The notes under the pieces were generated by a model. That model was not told the DNA's origin, did not search any database, and was given only the letters and a program-made list of their open reading frames with translations. From Micromonospora sp. RHAY321 (GTDB lineage: Bacteria > Actinomycetota > Actinomycetes > Mycobacteriales > Micromonosporaceae), in contig NZ_JAMHIW010000011.1 in assembly GCF_023896955.1 (NCBI RefSeq), positions 1-64,000 of the forward strand: a stretch of DNA of 64,000 nt, in the 5' to 3' direction. The position numbers and the translations under genes were made by a program. Of the stretch, positions 27,460 through 35,769 are shown in pieces (positions within the stretch are counted from its first letter, which is position 1; the number at the start of each line of letters is the position of its first letter).

Positions 27460-28458
27460 TCAGCGCCGGGCCTCGGCCAGCTCGCGGCGGCGGTCCCGGG
27501 CGGACTTCATCAGGCTGGCGACCGTGGCGATCAGCAGCGTGCCGAGGATGACCAGCAGGGAGAGCCAGATCGGGATGTGCGGCGCCCACCCCACGTGCTC
27601 CCCGCCGTTGATGAACGGCAGGTTGTTGTCGGCCAGCGCCTCCAGCACCAGCTTGACCCCGATGAAGCCGAGCACCACGGCCAGCCCGTAGCTCAGGTAG
27701 ATAAGCCGGTCGAGCAGGCCCCCGAGCAGGAAGTAGAGCTGGCGCAGACCCATCAGCGCGAAGACGTTCGCGGTGAAGACCAGGTACGGCTCCTGGGTGA
27801 TGCCGAAGATCGCCGGGATCGAGTCCAGAGCGAAGATCAGGTCGGTGGTGCCGATCGCGATCATGACGATCAGCATCGGGGTGAAGAGCCGTCGCCCGGC
27901 CGAGTGCGTGGTCAGCTTCGCGCCGTCGTAGTCCTTGGAGATCGGCAGCGCCTTGCGGCTCCACCGGATCAGCAGGTTCTCGGAGAACTCGTCCTCGTCC
28001 GGCTCACCCTGCCGGGCCAGGTTGACCGCGGTGTAGATCAGGAACGCGCCGAAGATGTAGAAGACCCAGGAGAACTGCGAGATCAGGGCCGCGCCGGCGG
28101 CGATGAAGCCACCACGCATCACCAACGCGAGCACGATGCCGACCAGCAGCACCTTCTGCTGGTACTGCCGGGGCACCCCGAAGCGGGCCATGATGATCAC
28201 GAAGACGAAGAGGTTGTCCACCGAGAGGCTGTACTCGGTGAGCCAGCCGGTGTAGAACTGCCCGGCCGCGCTGGCCCCGGAGGTCAGCCAGACGCCGGCG
28301 CCGAAGAGCAGGGCCAGGCCGACGTAGAAGGCGACCCAGAGGCTCGACTCGCGCACGCTGGGCTCGTGCGGGCGCCGACCGATGATCAACAGGTCGACGA
28401 GCAGAACCGCAGTCAGTGCGACGAGGGTCCCCGCCCACACCAATCCGGACACGTCCAA
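27460..28458 (-). CDS. TerC-family membrane protein (Alx/MeeF-like)
   Basis: 332 aa with about nine helices. The TerC hallmarks are SLSVDNLFVFVIIMARF and ALDSIPAIFGITQEP, each with a metal-binding aspartate, and TANVFALMGLRQLYFLL. Family members export Mn2+, and many loading Mn2+ in the exoenzyme route are also known; the arrangement here fits the riboswitch-controlled Alx branch. Start: TTG at 28458 with GGAGG 8 nt upstream; no in-frame ATG lies near. A candidate yybP-ykoY riboswitch and a hairpin occupy the leader (28490-28672), so expression is probably induced by Mn2+. Confidence 0.92.
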   Translation of the reverse strand: MDVSGLVWAGTLVALTAVLLVDLLIIGRRPHEPSVRESSLWVAFYVGLALLFGAGVWLTSGASAAGQFYTGWLTEYSLSVDNLFVFVIIMARFGVPRQYQQKVLLVGIVLALVMRGGFIAAGAALISQFSWVFYIFGAFLIYTAVNLARQGEPDEDEFSENLLIRWSRKALPISKDYDGAKLTTHSAGRRLFTPMLIVMIAIGTTDLIFALDSIPAIFGITQEPYLVFTANVFALMGLRQLYFLLGGLLDRLIYLSYGLAVVLGFIGVKLVLEALADNNLPFINGGEHVGWAPHIPIWLSLLVILGTLLIATVASLMKSARDRRRELAEARR

Positions 28459-28489
28459 CGTTCATTCCTCCGGCAGACACGCGGCGTCG

Positions 28490-28524
28490 GGCACACCGTA
28501 CGCCCCTGCGGGGCCCGGCGTGCC
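28490..28524 (-). terminator. Leader hairpin of terC (possible expression platform)
   Basis: GGCACACCG and CGGCGTGCC form a stem with one mismatch, and GCCCC/GGGGC closes an inner stem, between the putative riboswitch and the terC ribosome site. It could act as a regulated terminator. Confidence 0.45.
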
Positions 28525-28537
28525 GCTGACGCTCACT

Positions 28538-28672
28538 CTGGTGACTGTCGGAGGTCTCTTCCGCCACCGGCCCGCACGAGCGGGACGGCGACCGACGGCG
28601 CCGGGTCGGGGACGCCGATAACCGGCGGCCGACCGTGCTGACGACTCCGTCGCGAGGGAATACTCCCCTCCT
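28538..28672 (-). ncRNA. Candidate yybP-ykoY (manganese) riboswitch
   Basis: Reading the minus strand, the leader of terC contains an AGGGGAGTA element (28669-28661) at the base of a short stem, a conserved-looking GTCGTCAGCACG segment, a long GC-rich middle stem, and a GGAAGAGACCTCCG segment (about 28565-28550) before a closing stem. These are the landmarks I recall of actinobacterial yybP-ykoY aptamers, and terC/alx is a classic target. Exact borders are approximate. A covariance-model search was not run. Confidence 0.7.
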
Positions 28673-28787
28673 CGATCACCATTCTCCCCCACCACGCCGT
28701 GTGATCGCACCCCGGGCAGCCGGTGTGCCCGCCCACTCGGAGACGGGGAATAGGGCACCGCACGCCCCGTCCGCCGTCCTAGGAGGC

Positions 28788-28793
28788 TAGTGT
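28788..28793 (+). promoter_or_regulatory. -10 box upstream of the ABM-domain gene
   Basis: TAGTGT, followed by 7 nt and a GTG (28801) in frame with the ABM gene. It either starts a leaderless, longer product or a 115-nt leader for the ATG at 28915. Confidence 0.45.
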
Positions 28794-28914
28794 GAGTTTG
28801 GTGCGGCGAGCGGCCAACCGAGGCCCGCAGCGCGTCACCCACCCCGGGCCACTGTCGACACCGGAACAGACCCCACGAGACCGCCGGACCCACCCGCCGT
28901 GGGAGGCTTCCGGC

Positions 28915-29208
28915 ATGGTGCTTGAGGTCGCGTTGATCGACGTACTGCCCGGACACGAGGACGAGTTCGCCGCCGCGTACGCCCAGGGTCACCCGGTGCT
29001 GGCCGGGACACCCGGCTGCCGGTCGGTGCGGATGACCCGGGGCATCGAGTCCCCGAACCGGTTCGTGCTGCTCGTCGAGTGGGACTCGGTCGAGGCGCAC
29101 ACCGACAACTTCCGGGCCACCGAGCGGTTCGAGCAGTGGCGGGCACTGATCGGGCCGCACTTCGCCGGGCCGCCCCTGGTCGAGCACTTCATCGACGTAC
29201 CGGCCTGA
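28915..29208 (+). CDS. ABM-domain (antibiotic biosynthesis monooxygenase-like) protein
   Basis: 97-aa dimeric alpha-beta barrel type protein: MVLEVALIDVLPGHEDEFAA, a central TPGCRSVRMTRGIE strand and NRFVLLVEWDSVEAHTDNF, ending in HFIDVPA. Members include quinol monooxygenases and heme-degrading enzymes, but many small ones have no known activity and I see no diagnostic active-site set. The ATG at 28915 has GGGAGG 8 nt upstream. An in-frame GTG at 28801 placed 7 nt after a TAGTGT box could give a product 38 residues longer with a low-complexity N-terminus. Confidence 0.83.
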   Translation: MVLEVALIDVLPGHEDEFAAAYAQGHPVLAGTPGCRSVRMTRGIESPNRFVLLVEWDSVEAHTDNFRATERFEQWRALIGPHFAGPPLVEHFIDVPA

Positions 29209-29315
29209 GCGCACTGTCGTACCGCGCGGTTATCGTGCCCACCGCACGCGCCGGCCGCCGGTCCCGACGGGCTCGGGGGCGCCGGGCCCGGTGGCCGCGC
29301 GGGCGGGCCGTGGGC

Positions 29316-30176
29316 TCATTCCCCCACGCGGCGGGCCAGCGCGGTGACCGTCTCCTCCGGTGACAACGCCGCGGCCAGCAGCGCCTCGGTCATCCGCTCG
29401 TACCGGTCGACGTCCAGCACGGTGGCCAGGCGGACGTCGGTGGTCAACGCCTCCAGCATCACCGTCCGCGGGTCCGCCGGGTCGGGAAAGGCATAGCAGG
29501 AGTACGGGGTGAGCGCGTGCAGGCCACCGTCGGCCGCCGCCCCGCGTGGCAACAGTCGGACCGTCACGTGGGCCAGCCCGGTCACGGCGACCAGGTGGCG
29601 CAGCTGCTCACGCCAGATCGGGACGGGCAGGTCGCCCAGGTCGCAGGCTGCCTCGGCGAGCACCGCCGTGTAGCGCGGCGGGTCGGCCCGGCGCAGCACC
29701 TCCTGCCGCAGCGCCCGGGCACGCACCTCGGCCTCGATGTCGATCTCCGGCGTGAGCAGGGCACCGGCGGCCACCCGGAACCGGGCGTACGCGGGCGTCT
29801 GGAGGAGCCCCGGCACGACCGCCGGCTGGTACTCGACGATGTGGGCGGCACCCGCCTCCAGTTCGGCGTACGTGCGCTGCCGCTCGCTCATCTCACCCAG
29901 GGTCTTCCACCAGGCGCGACTGGTGGCCGCGTCCCGCGCGATCACGATCAGCGCGTCCCGGGCCGGCGACGGCACCTGGTAGACGTCCAGCAGATCGAGC
30001 ACGTCGGCGAGGTCCGGGCGGCTCTGGCCCAGCTCGATCCGGGACAGTTTCGACGTCGAGGCCCAACCCAGCCGGTCGCAGACCTGCTCCAAGGTCAGCG
30101 CCTCGCGCCGACGTAGCTGACGCAGCTCGGCACCGAGCCGCACACGTCGAATGACAGGACTCGTTGGCAACGGCAT
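29316..30176 (-). CDS. XRE-type HTH regulator with DUF5753
   Basis: 286 aa. The N-terminal HTH is RVRLGAELRQLRRREALTLEQV with recognition helix STSKLSRIELGQS; the C-terminal ~190 residues are a DUF5753 domain (YQPAVVPGLLQTPAYAR, LAEAACDL). This architecture is abundant in filamentous actinobacteria (WhiJ-like regulators) and is normally next to a small DUF397 gene and sometimes an anti-sigma-like kinase. No DUF397 gene is adjacent here, so it is an orphan or its partner is elsewhere. The ATG at 30176 has GGGGAGG upstream. Confidence 0.9.
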   Translation of the reverse strand: MPLPTSPVIRRVRLGAELRQLRRREALTLEQVCDRLGWASTSKLSRIELGQSRPDLADVLDLLDVYQVPSPARDALIVIARDAATSRAWWKTLGEMSERQRTYAELEAGAAHIVEYQPAVVPGLLQTPAYARFRVAAGALLTPEIDIEAEVRARALRQEVLRRADPPRYTAVLAEAACDLGDLPVPIWREQLRHLVAVTGLAHVTVRLLPRGAAADGGLHALTPYSCYAFPDPADPRTVMLEALTTDVRLATVLDVDRYERMTEALLAAALSPEETVTALARRVGE

Positions 30177-30285
30177 CCCCGCCTCCCCACCGAGGGAGAG
30201 TACGCAGGACGATCACCCAGTGCAATAGCTCGCTCGCGCACCGCAATCAGGCGGATCGCCCCGACGGCCGACCAGAACCGGCCCG

Positions 30286-30306
30286 CACCTGCCATTTCCG
30301 CAGGTG
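30286..30306 (-). terminator. Stem-loop after uvrB
   Basis: CACCTGC and GCAGGTG form a perfect 7-bp stem with a 7-nt loop, 22 nt beyond the uvrB stop. Confidence 0.45.
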
Positions 30307-30327
30307 GGAGGCCGCCGGGGCGGTTCG

Positions 30328-32436
30328 TTACTTCACGCCTGCGGCATCCATGCCGCGCAGTTCCTTCTTCAGGTCGGAGACCTCGTCGCGGATGCGGGCC
30401 GCCAGCTCGAACTGCAGCTCGCGGGCGGCGGCCAGCATCTGGTCGTTGAGCTCCTGGATGAGCTGGGCGAGGTCGGCACGGGCCATCCCCTCCCGTGAGG
30501 TGGTGGTGGCGCCTGCCCGACTCCGGCTGCGGGTCTCCTTGACCGGCGCCTTGCCCCGGGAGAGCTGACGCACCGCACCGCCGACGCGGGAGTTCTCGGT
30601 GTCCTCCGCCTCGCGGTAGATGTCGTCCAGAATGTCGTGGATCTTCTTGCGCAGCGGCTCCGGGCTGATGCCGTGCGCCTCGTTGTGCGCGATCTGCTTG
30701 GCCCGCCGCCGATCGGTCTCGTCGATCGCCGCCGCCATCGACGGGGTGATCTTGTCGGCGTACATGTGCACCTGACCGGAGACGTTACGGGCGGCCCGCC
30801 CGATGGTCTGGATCAGCGACCGGCCGCTGCGCAGGAAGCCCTCCTTGTCGGCGTCGAGGATCGCCACCAACGACACCTCGGGCAGGTCCAGGCCCTCGCG
30901 GAGCAGGTTGATGCCGACCAGCACGTCGTAGTCGCCCTTGCGCAGCTCGCGCAGCAGCTCCACCCGGCGCAGCGTGTCCACCTCCGAGTGCAGGTAGCGC
31001 ACCCGGATGCCGTTCTCGAGCAGGTAGTCCGACAGGTCCTCGGCCATCTTCTTGGTCAGCGTGGTGACCAGCACCCGCTCGTCCCGGTCGGTGCGCAGCT
31101 TGATCTCGTGCATCAGGTCGTCGATCTGGCCCTTGGTCGGCTTGATCACGACCTCCGGATCGATCAGGCCGGTGGGCCGGATGACCTGCTCGACGAACTC
31201 GCCCTGGGCCTGCTCCAGCTCCCACGGCCCCGGGGTCGCCGAGAGGTAGACCATCTGGCCGACCCGCTCCAGGAACTCGTCGAAGCGCAGCGGCCGGTTG
31301 TCGGCCGCGCTGGGCAGCCGGAAGCCGTGGTCGATGAGCATCCGCTTGCGGGAGGCGTCACCCTCGTACATGCCGCCGATCTGCGGGATCGTCACGTGCG
31401 ACTCGTCGACGACGGTGAGGAAGTCGTCCGGGAAGTAGTCGAGCAGGCAGTGCGGCGGGCTGCCGGGCAGCCGCCCGTCCATGTGCATCGAGTAGTTCTC
31501 GATGCCGGAGCAGAAGCCCACCTGCCGCATCATCTCGATGTCGTAGGTGGTGCGCATCCGCAGCCGCTGCGCCTCGAGCAGCTTGCCCTGCCGCTCCAGC
31601 TCGGCGAGCCGGTCGGCCAGCTCCGCCTCGATGTCGCGGATCGCCCGCTCCATCCGCTCCGGACCGGCCGCGTAGTGCGTGGCAGGGAAGATCACCAGCT
31701 GGTCGACCTCGCGGACCACGTCACCGGTGAGCGGGTTGAGGTAGTAGAGCTTCTCCACCTCGTCGCCGAACATCTCGACGCGGACGGCCAGCTCCTCGTA
31801 CGCCGGGATGATCTCCAGCGTGTCGCCCCGGACCCGGAAGGTGCCCCGCTGGAAGGCCATGTCGTTGCGGGTGTAGCGGATGTCGACGAGCCGCCGCAGC
31901 AACTGGTCGCGGTCGAGCTCCTGGCCGACACCGATGCGGATCGCCCGGTCGAGGTATTCCTCCGGCGTGCCCAGGCCGTAGATCGCCGACACGGTGGCCA
32001 CCACGACCACGTCGCGGCGGGTCAGCAGCGACATGGTCGCCGAGTGTCGCAACCGCTCGACCTCCTCGTTGATCGAGGAGTCCTTCTCGATGTAGGTGTC
32101 GGTCTGCGGGATGTACGCCTCGGGCTGGTAGTAGTCGTAGTACGAGACGAAGTATTCGACCGCGTTGTCGGGCAGCAGCTCGCTGAACTCCTTGGCCAGC
32201 TGCGCGCAGAGCGTCTTGTTCGGGGCGAGCACCAGGGTCGGGCGCTGCAGCCGCTCGATCAGCCACGCGGTGGTGGCGCTCTTGCCGGTGCCGGTCGCGC
32301 CGAGCAGCACCGTGTTACGGTCGCCGCGCCGGACCCGACGCTCAAGGTCGTCGATGGCGGCCGGCTGGTCGCCGGCCGGCTGAAACTCGCTGACGACCTG
32401 GAAGCGGCCGTCGAGCCGGGGAATGTCGAGCGCCAT
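30328..32436 (-). CDS. uvrB: Excinuclease ABC subunit B (UvrB)
   Basis: Helicase-like damage-verification subunit of nucleotide excision repair, 702 aa. Walker A is GATGTGKSATTAWL, the beta-hairpin region contains YYDYYQPEAYIPQTDTYIEK (tyrosine-rich lesion-probing hairpin), motif II is TVVDESHVT, and the RecA2 motifs are in VGINLLREGLDLPE and QTIGRAARN. A C-terminal UVR coiled coil (QELNDQMLAAARELQFELAA) binds UvrC. The ATG at 32436 lies 7 nt after TACCGT on the minus strand, so the mRNA is probably leaderless, as for uvrC and polA. The order uvrB, coaE, rpsA, polA matches M. tuberculosis. Confidence 0.97.
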   Translation of the reverse strand: MALDIPRLDGRFQVVSEFQPAGDQPAAIDDLERRVRRGDRNTVLLGATGTGKSATTAWLIERLQRPTLVLAPNKTLCAQLAKEFSELLPDNAVEYFVSYYDYYQPEAYIPQTDTYIEKDSSINEEVERLRHSATMSLLTRRDVVVVATVSAIYGLGTPEEYLDRAIRIGVGQELDRDQLLRRLVDIRYTRNDMAFQRGTFRVRGDTLEIIPAYEELAVRVEMFGDEVEKLYYLNPLTGDVVREVDQLVIFPATHYAAGPERMERAIRDIEAELADRLAELERQGKLLEAQRLRMRTTYDIEMMRQVGFCSGIENYSMHMDGRLPGSPPHCLLDYFPDDFLTVVDESHVTIPQIGGMYEGDASRKRMLIDHGFRLPSAADNRPLRFDEFLERVGQMVYLSATPGPWELEQAQGEFVEQVIRPTGLIDPEVVIKPTKGQIDDLMHEIKLRTDRDERVLVTTLTKKMAEDLSDYLLENGIRVRYLHSEVDTLRRVELLRELRKGDYDVLVGINLLREGLDLPEVSLVAILDADKEGFLRSGRSLIQTIGRAARNVSGQVHMYADKITPSMAAAIDETDRRRAKQIAHNEAHGISPEPLRKKIHDILDDIYREAEDTENSRVGGAVRQLSRGKAPVKETRSRSRAGATTTSREGMARADLAQLIQELNDQMLAAARELQFELAARIRDEVSDLKKELRGMDAAGVK

Positions 32437-32443
32437 GACGTCA

Positions 32444-32449
32444 ACGGTA
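32444..32449 (-). promoter_or_regulatory. Leaderless -10 box of uvrB
   Basis: TACCGT on the minus strand, 7 nt before the ATG at 32436. I saw no obvious SOS box beside it. Confidence 0.55.
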
Positions 32450-32736
32450 CGCCGGAGGTCCGACAGGAACGGCCTGCACGGCGGGTACGTGATCAGCTTC
32501 AATATTCCCATTGTGTGGCCCATGTCACCGGCGCTAGGCTCTCGCTGTAGGCCGCTCGCGGCGGCCGACCGGGCCGGTGGCCAGGCCGTCATCACGGCCG
32601 GCCGCCCCCGGCACTGCGGTCGCAGCACCCGGCACCGTCCGGCGTGCGCACCGGTGTGGTCGCGCTCGAGGCGCAGACCGGCCGCCGCGAGCGCCCCTGC
32701 TCGTCACCCCCGTGCCACCCCGCCCGTTTCACATCC
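32450..32736 (+). other. Intergenic region upstream of the duplicated-module gene
   Basis: About 290 nt. A TAGGCT at 32533-32538 could be a plus-strand -10 box for the next gene. In-frame GTG codons at 32644 and 32737 are the candidate starts. Nothing else is recognised. Confidence 0.3.
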
Positions 32737-34413
32737 GTGGACACCTCTCCAGAGCCGGCACCCGACACCGATCCCGGGGGCAAGCCCCGTCCCGGCACGA
32801 ACCGGCCGGTCACCCGGGCCGCCAGCCGATCCGCCACCGGTCGCCACCGCGACGGCCCGGCCGGCACCACCGGCCGGACCGCCGGCACCCCGAGCGGATC
32901 GGCGCCCACGGACCGGCCCGGCACGGCCCACCGAGCCGGTTCCGACCGCGCCACCGACAGCCCCGCCGGCGCCGCCGACACCACCGGTCCAACCCCGGCC
33001 GGCCGTCGCCGACGCACGGTCCTGATGCTGCTCGGCCTGACCGCGGTGGCGTCCGCGACGGGGCTGGTGCTCGGGTTGTTGAGCTGGGCACCCGACCCAC
33101 CCGAGGCGGCCCGACCGCTGACGATCGCCGAGGGCGAGCGGCTGGCGGCCATGCGGGTCACCAACCTGCGGGACCTGCGCGCCGGGGTCCGTGTCACGGT
33201 CGGCGCCGGAGCCGCCCGTACGGAACTGGTCGGGTGGGTGGACTGGTCCCGGGCGCTGCTCTACCTCGACGTGGGTGGTCCGGGCGCAGGCGCCGAACGT
33301 GGCCTGCTGCAACGTGCCGGTCCGGTGCTGGTGATCCGACCGGACCCGGCGGCGGTGCCCACCCCGGCGGCGCCACCGCTGGTGCCCCCGGCGGACCGTT
33401 GGCGGCTGCACCGCCCGGCGCCCGACGCGCGCCTGGTACCCGTCCTCGACCTGCTCCTCGGCCTCGCCGCGGACCGTCCGGACCCGGCCCAGGCGCTGCG
33501 GGACAGCGGCGCCCGCTGGCTGGCCCGGGACACCGTCGCGGCCGGGCCGGTGGACGTCGTCGAGGCACCGCTACCCGGCGGGACGTCACCGGCCACCGGC
33601 GACAGACGAGCGGGCGGCGACGCCGACGGGCAGGCCCGCTACTGGCTCGACCAGGACGCCCGGCTGCACAAGCTGGTGGTCGGGTTGCCCGGCGTTGGTG
33701 CGGTCACGGTGACCGTCAACCGGGCTGACCGCCCGACGCTACGACCGGTGGACGCACTCGGTGGACGACCCGGCCTGCCCCGCGCGCTCACCGACGCCGA
33801 GCAGGACCGGCTGGAGCGGCTGCCGGCCCGGCTGCGCGCCCAGGGCGGCGCCGCGCTGACGCTGACCGCGCCGACGGGCACGGACACCAACCTGCGGGGC
33901 GCCGGCTGGTTGAGCTGGACCGCCCGCACCGCGTACCTTGCCGTCGCCGACCTCGGCGTCCCGGACCGCCGGACCCTGCTGCGGCGCGATCCCACCGGCG
34001 TGGCCCGGGCTGACGTGCCGGCCACGGCCGGTGGCGGCGGCACCGCCGAGACGCCCGGTCGGCCGCCGCTGACGCCCACGGGAGCGTGGCGGTTCAACCG
34101 GCCCGGAACGGACGACCTCGGTCTGCTGGTCGACGCCGCGCTGGCCGCCGGCTCGTCCGGCCCGCGAGGCCGGGCTGTGCGGATACGCGAGGACGTCGCC
34201 GGTGGGCGGACGGTGGACGTCGTTGAGCTGCGCACGGCCGACGCGCGGCTGCGCTACTGGATCGACCGGGGCGGGTCGCTACGCCGGCTGGAACTGCACA
34301 CCGACCCCGGTGCGTGGGCGCAGCTGGACCTCAGCCCCGCCTCGGTGCCGCGCCTCGCCCCGGTGCCCCGCCCGGCGGCCACCGCCCGGCCTACCGGCGC
34401 CACCACACGGTGA
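32737..34413 (+). CDS. Membrane-anchored protein with tandemly duplicated module, unknown function
   Basis: About 558 aa; family not recognised. A disordered Pro/Thr/Arg-rich cytoplasmic tail (about 90 residues) is followed by a basic stop (RRRRTVL) and one transmembrane helix (LMLLGLTAVASATGLVLGLL). The outer part holds two copies of a module of about 200 residues. Each starts with a helix (LTIAEGERLAAM; LTDAEQDRLERL), has a G-W-[VL]-[DS]-W strand (LVGWVDWSRALLYLDV; GAGWLSWTARTAYLAV), then a W-R-[LF]-x-R-P segment, and ends with ARYWLDQDARLHKL or LRYWIDRGGSLRRLEL. The last piece recalls the end of LppX/LolA-like or sensor folds, but this is weak. Start uncertain (GTG 32737 or 32644). Confidence 0.7.
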   Translation: MDTSPEPAPDTDPGGKPRPGTNRPVTRAASRSATGRHRDGPAGTTGRTAGTPSGSAPTDRPGTAHRAGSDRATDSPAGAADTTGPTPAGRRRRTVLMLLGLTAVASATGLVLGLLSWAPDPPEAARPLTIAEGERLAAMRVTNLRDLRAGVRVTVGAGAARTELVGWVDWSRALLYLDVGGPGAGAERGLLQRAGPVLVIRPDPAAVPTPAAPPLVPPADRWRLHRPAPDARLVPVLDLLLGLAADRPDPAQALRDSGARWLARDTVAAGPVDVVEAPLPGGTSPATGDRRAGGDADGQARYWLDQDARLHKLVVGLPGVGAVTVTVNRADRPTLRPVDALGGRPGLPRALTDAEQDRLERLPARLRAQGGAALTLTAPTGTDTNLRGAGWLSWTARTAYLAVADLGVPDRRTLLRRDPTGVARADVPATAGGGGTAETPGRPPLTPTGAWRFNRPGTDDLGLLVDAALAAGSSGPRGRAVRIREDVAGGRTVDVVELRTADARLRYWIDRGGSLRRLELHTDPGAWAQLDLSPASVPRLAPVPRPAATARPTGATTR

Positions 34414-34423
34414 CCCGTGCTTC

Positions 34424-35605
34424 TCAGGGCCGCCAGCCGGTCTGCGCGGCCCACTGCTCGGCCCGCAGGTACTCCTCGTCGAACCAGGGATCCCGGGCCG
34501 TGCCGGCTCCGCCGACGTCCGGCGCGGCGTCGACCAGCTCCCGCTTGAGCAGCAGGTACGCGGCCCGCTGATCCGGGTCGGCGCGCAGGTGGTCGCGCAT
34601 CAGCAGCGCGTACCGCCAGCCCGGCGAGTCGGCCGCCCGCACGTGCAGGCGCACCGGGCGGGCCGGGTCGGCGCTGCCGTGCAGCCGCTTCTCCCACCGG
34701 CCGCTGCCGGCCGGGCGTGGATCGTCCCACCAGTGCCCCGGCACCCGCGGGAACCCGGCGTTCGCCAGCCGGTCGGCCAGCACCCCGTCGGCGTCGGCGA
34801 GGCTGGGGACGGCCACCTGCACGTCGATGACGTCCTCGGCGGCGTGGCCCGGCACCGCGGTCGCGCCGATGTGGTCGATCCGCAGGTCGGCCGGGGCGAG
34901 CGCGTGCCGGATCCGGGCGGCCAGCCGGGCGTACTGCTCCGGCCAGCTCGGGTTGGTCTCGGCCAGGTCGACCCGGCCCGGCGGGACCACCCGCCGCTCC
35001 CGCAGGTTGTGCTCGTAGGGCAGCAACCGCTGGCGCCAGAGCGTGTCGACGGCGGCGTCCAGCTCCGCCAGGCTTCCGTCGTTGGTCAGCACCACATCCG
35101 CCGCCGCGCGACGGCGCGCGTCGTCGGCCTGCGCGGCGATCCGCCGCTCGGCCTCCGCGCGGTCCATTCCCCGGTCGCGGGCGAGCCGTTGCAGTCGGGT
35201 CGCCACGGCCGTCTGCACCACGACCACCAGGTGGTACGTGGGCGCGAGACCCACCTCGACCAGCAGCGGTACGTCGTTCACGACGATCGCGTCGGGTGCC
35301 GCCGCGGCGGCCAACTCGGCGGTGCGGGCACGGACCCGGGGGTGGGTGATCGCCTCCAGCCGTCGACGGGCCGTCTCGTCGGTGAACACCACCGCGCCCA
35401 GTGCGGCGCGGTCCAGTGCGCCGTCGGCGTCCAGCACCCTCTCGGAGAAGGTGGCGACGATCTCGGCCAGTCCCTCGCTGCCCGGTGCGACGACCTCCCG
35501 GGCCACCCGGTCGGCGTCGATGAGCACCGCACCCCGCTCGACCAGCCGCGCGGCCACCGCGCTCTTGCCCGACCCGATACCGCCGGTCAACCCCACCCTC
35601 AGCAC
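34424..35605 (-). CDS. coaE: Dephospho-CoA kinase fused to a GrpB domain
   Basis: Last step of CoA synthesis: ATP-dependent 3'-phosphorylation of dephospho-CoA. 393 aa. Residues 1-200 are the kinase: P-loop GLTGGIGSGKSAV, DADRVAREV and the THPRVR and DVPLLVEVG motifs. Residues about 215-390 are a GrpB/UPF0157 domain (nucleotidyltransferase-like) with IDHIGATAVPGHAAEDVIDVQVAV. This fusion is also found in mycobacterial CoaE, where the extra domain is not needed for catalysis. GTG at 35605 gives the family start (VLRVGLTGG); upstream in-frame codons are possible. It lies between uvrB and rpsA, as in M. tuberculosis. Confidence 0.94.
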   Translation of the reverse strand: MLRVGLTGGIGSGKSAVAARLVERGAVLIDADRVAREVVAPGSEGLAEIVATFSERVLDADGALDRAALGAVVFTDETARRRLEAITHPRVRARTAELAAAAAPDAIVVNDVPLLVEVGLAPTYHLVVVVQTAVATRLQRLARDRGMDRAEAERRIAAQADDARRRAAADVVLTNDGSLAELDAAVDTLWRQRLLPYEHNLRERRVVPPGRVDLAETNPSWPEQYARLAARIRHALAPADLRIDHIGATAVPGHAAEDVIDVQVAVPSLADADGVLADRLANAGFPRVPGHWWDDPRPAGSGRWEKRLHGSADPARPVRLHVRAADSPGWRYALLMRDHLRADPDQRAAYLLLKRELVDAAPDVGGAGTARDPWFDEEYLRAEQWAAQTGWRP

Positions 35606-35709
35606 CGGACCAGTCAACCGGATCACGAGCCCCGTCGCCAAACCACCCCCGGGGCGGACGGAATCAACTCGGTGCCCGTGCGGCGCGGCGAGCGCCCGGG
35701 GGTACGGCG

Positions 35710-35754
35710 AGGGCCCCGCCCCCGGCGATCCGAAGATCGCGGGGACGGGGCCCT
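35710..35754 (-). terminator. Terminator of rpsA
   Basis: An approximately 20-bp stem with one bulge and one U-G pair, capped by a UUCG tetraloop on the transcribed minus strand, starting 16 nt past the rpsA stop. Confidence 0.88.
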
Positions 35755-35769
35755 TCGTCGTTCAGCGGG

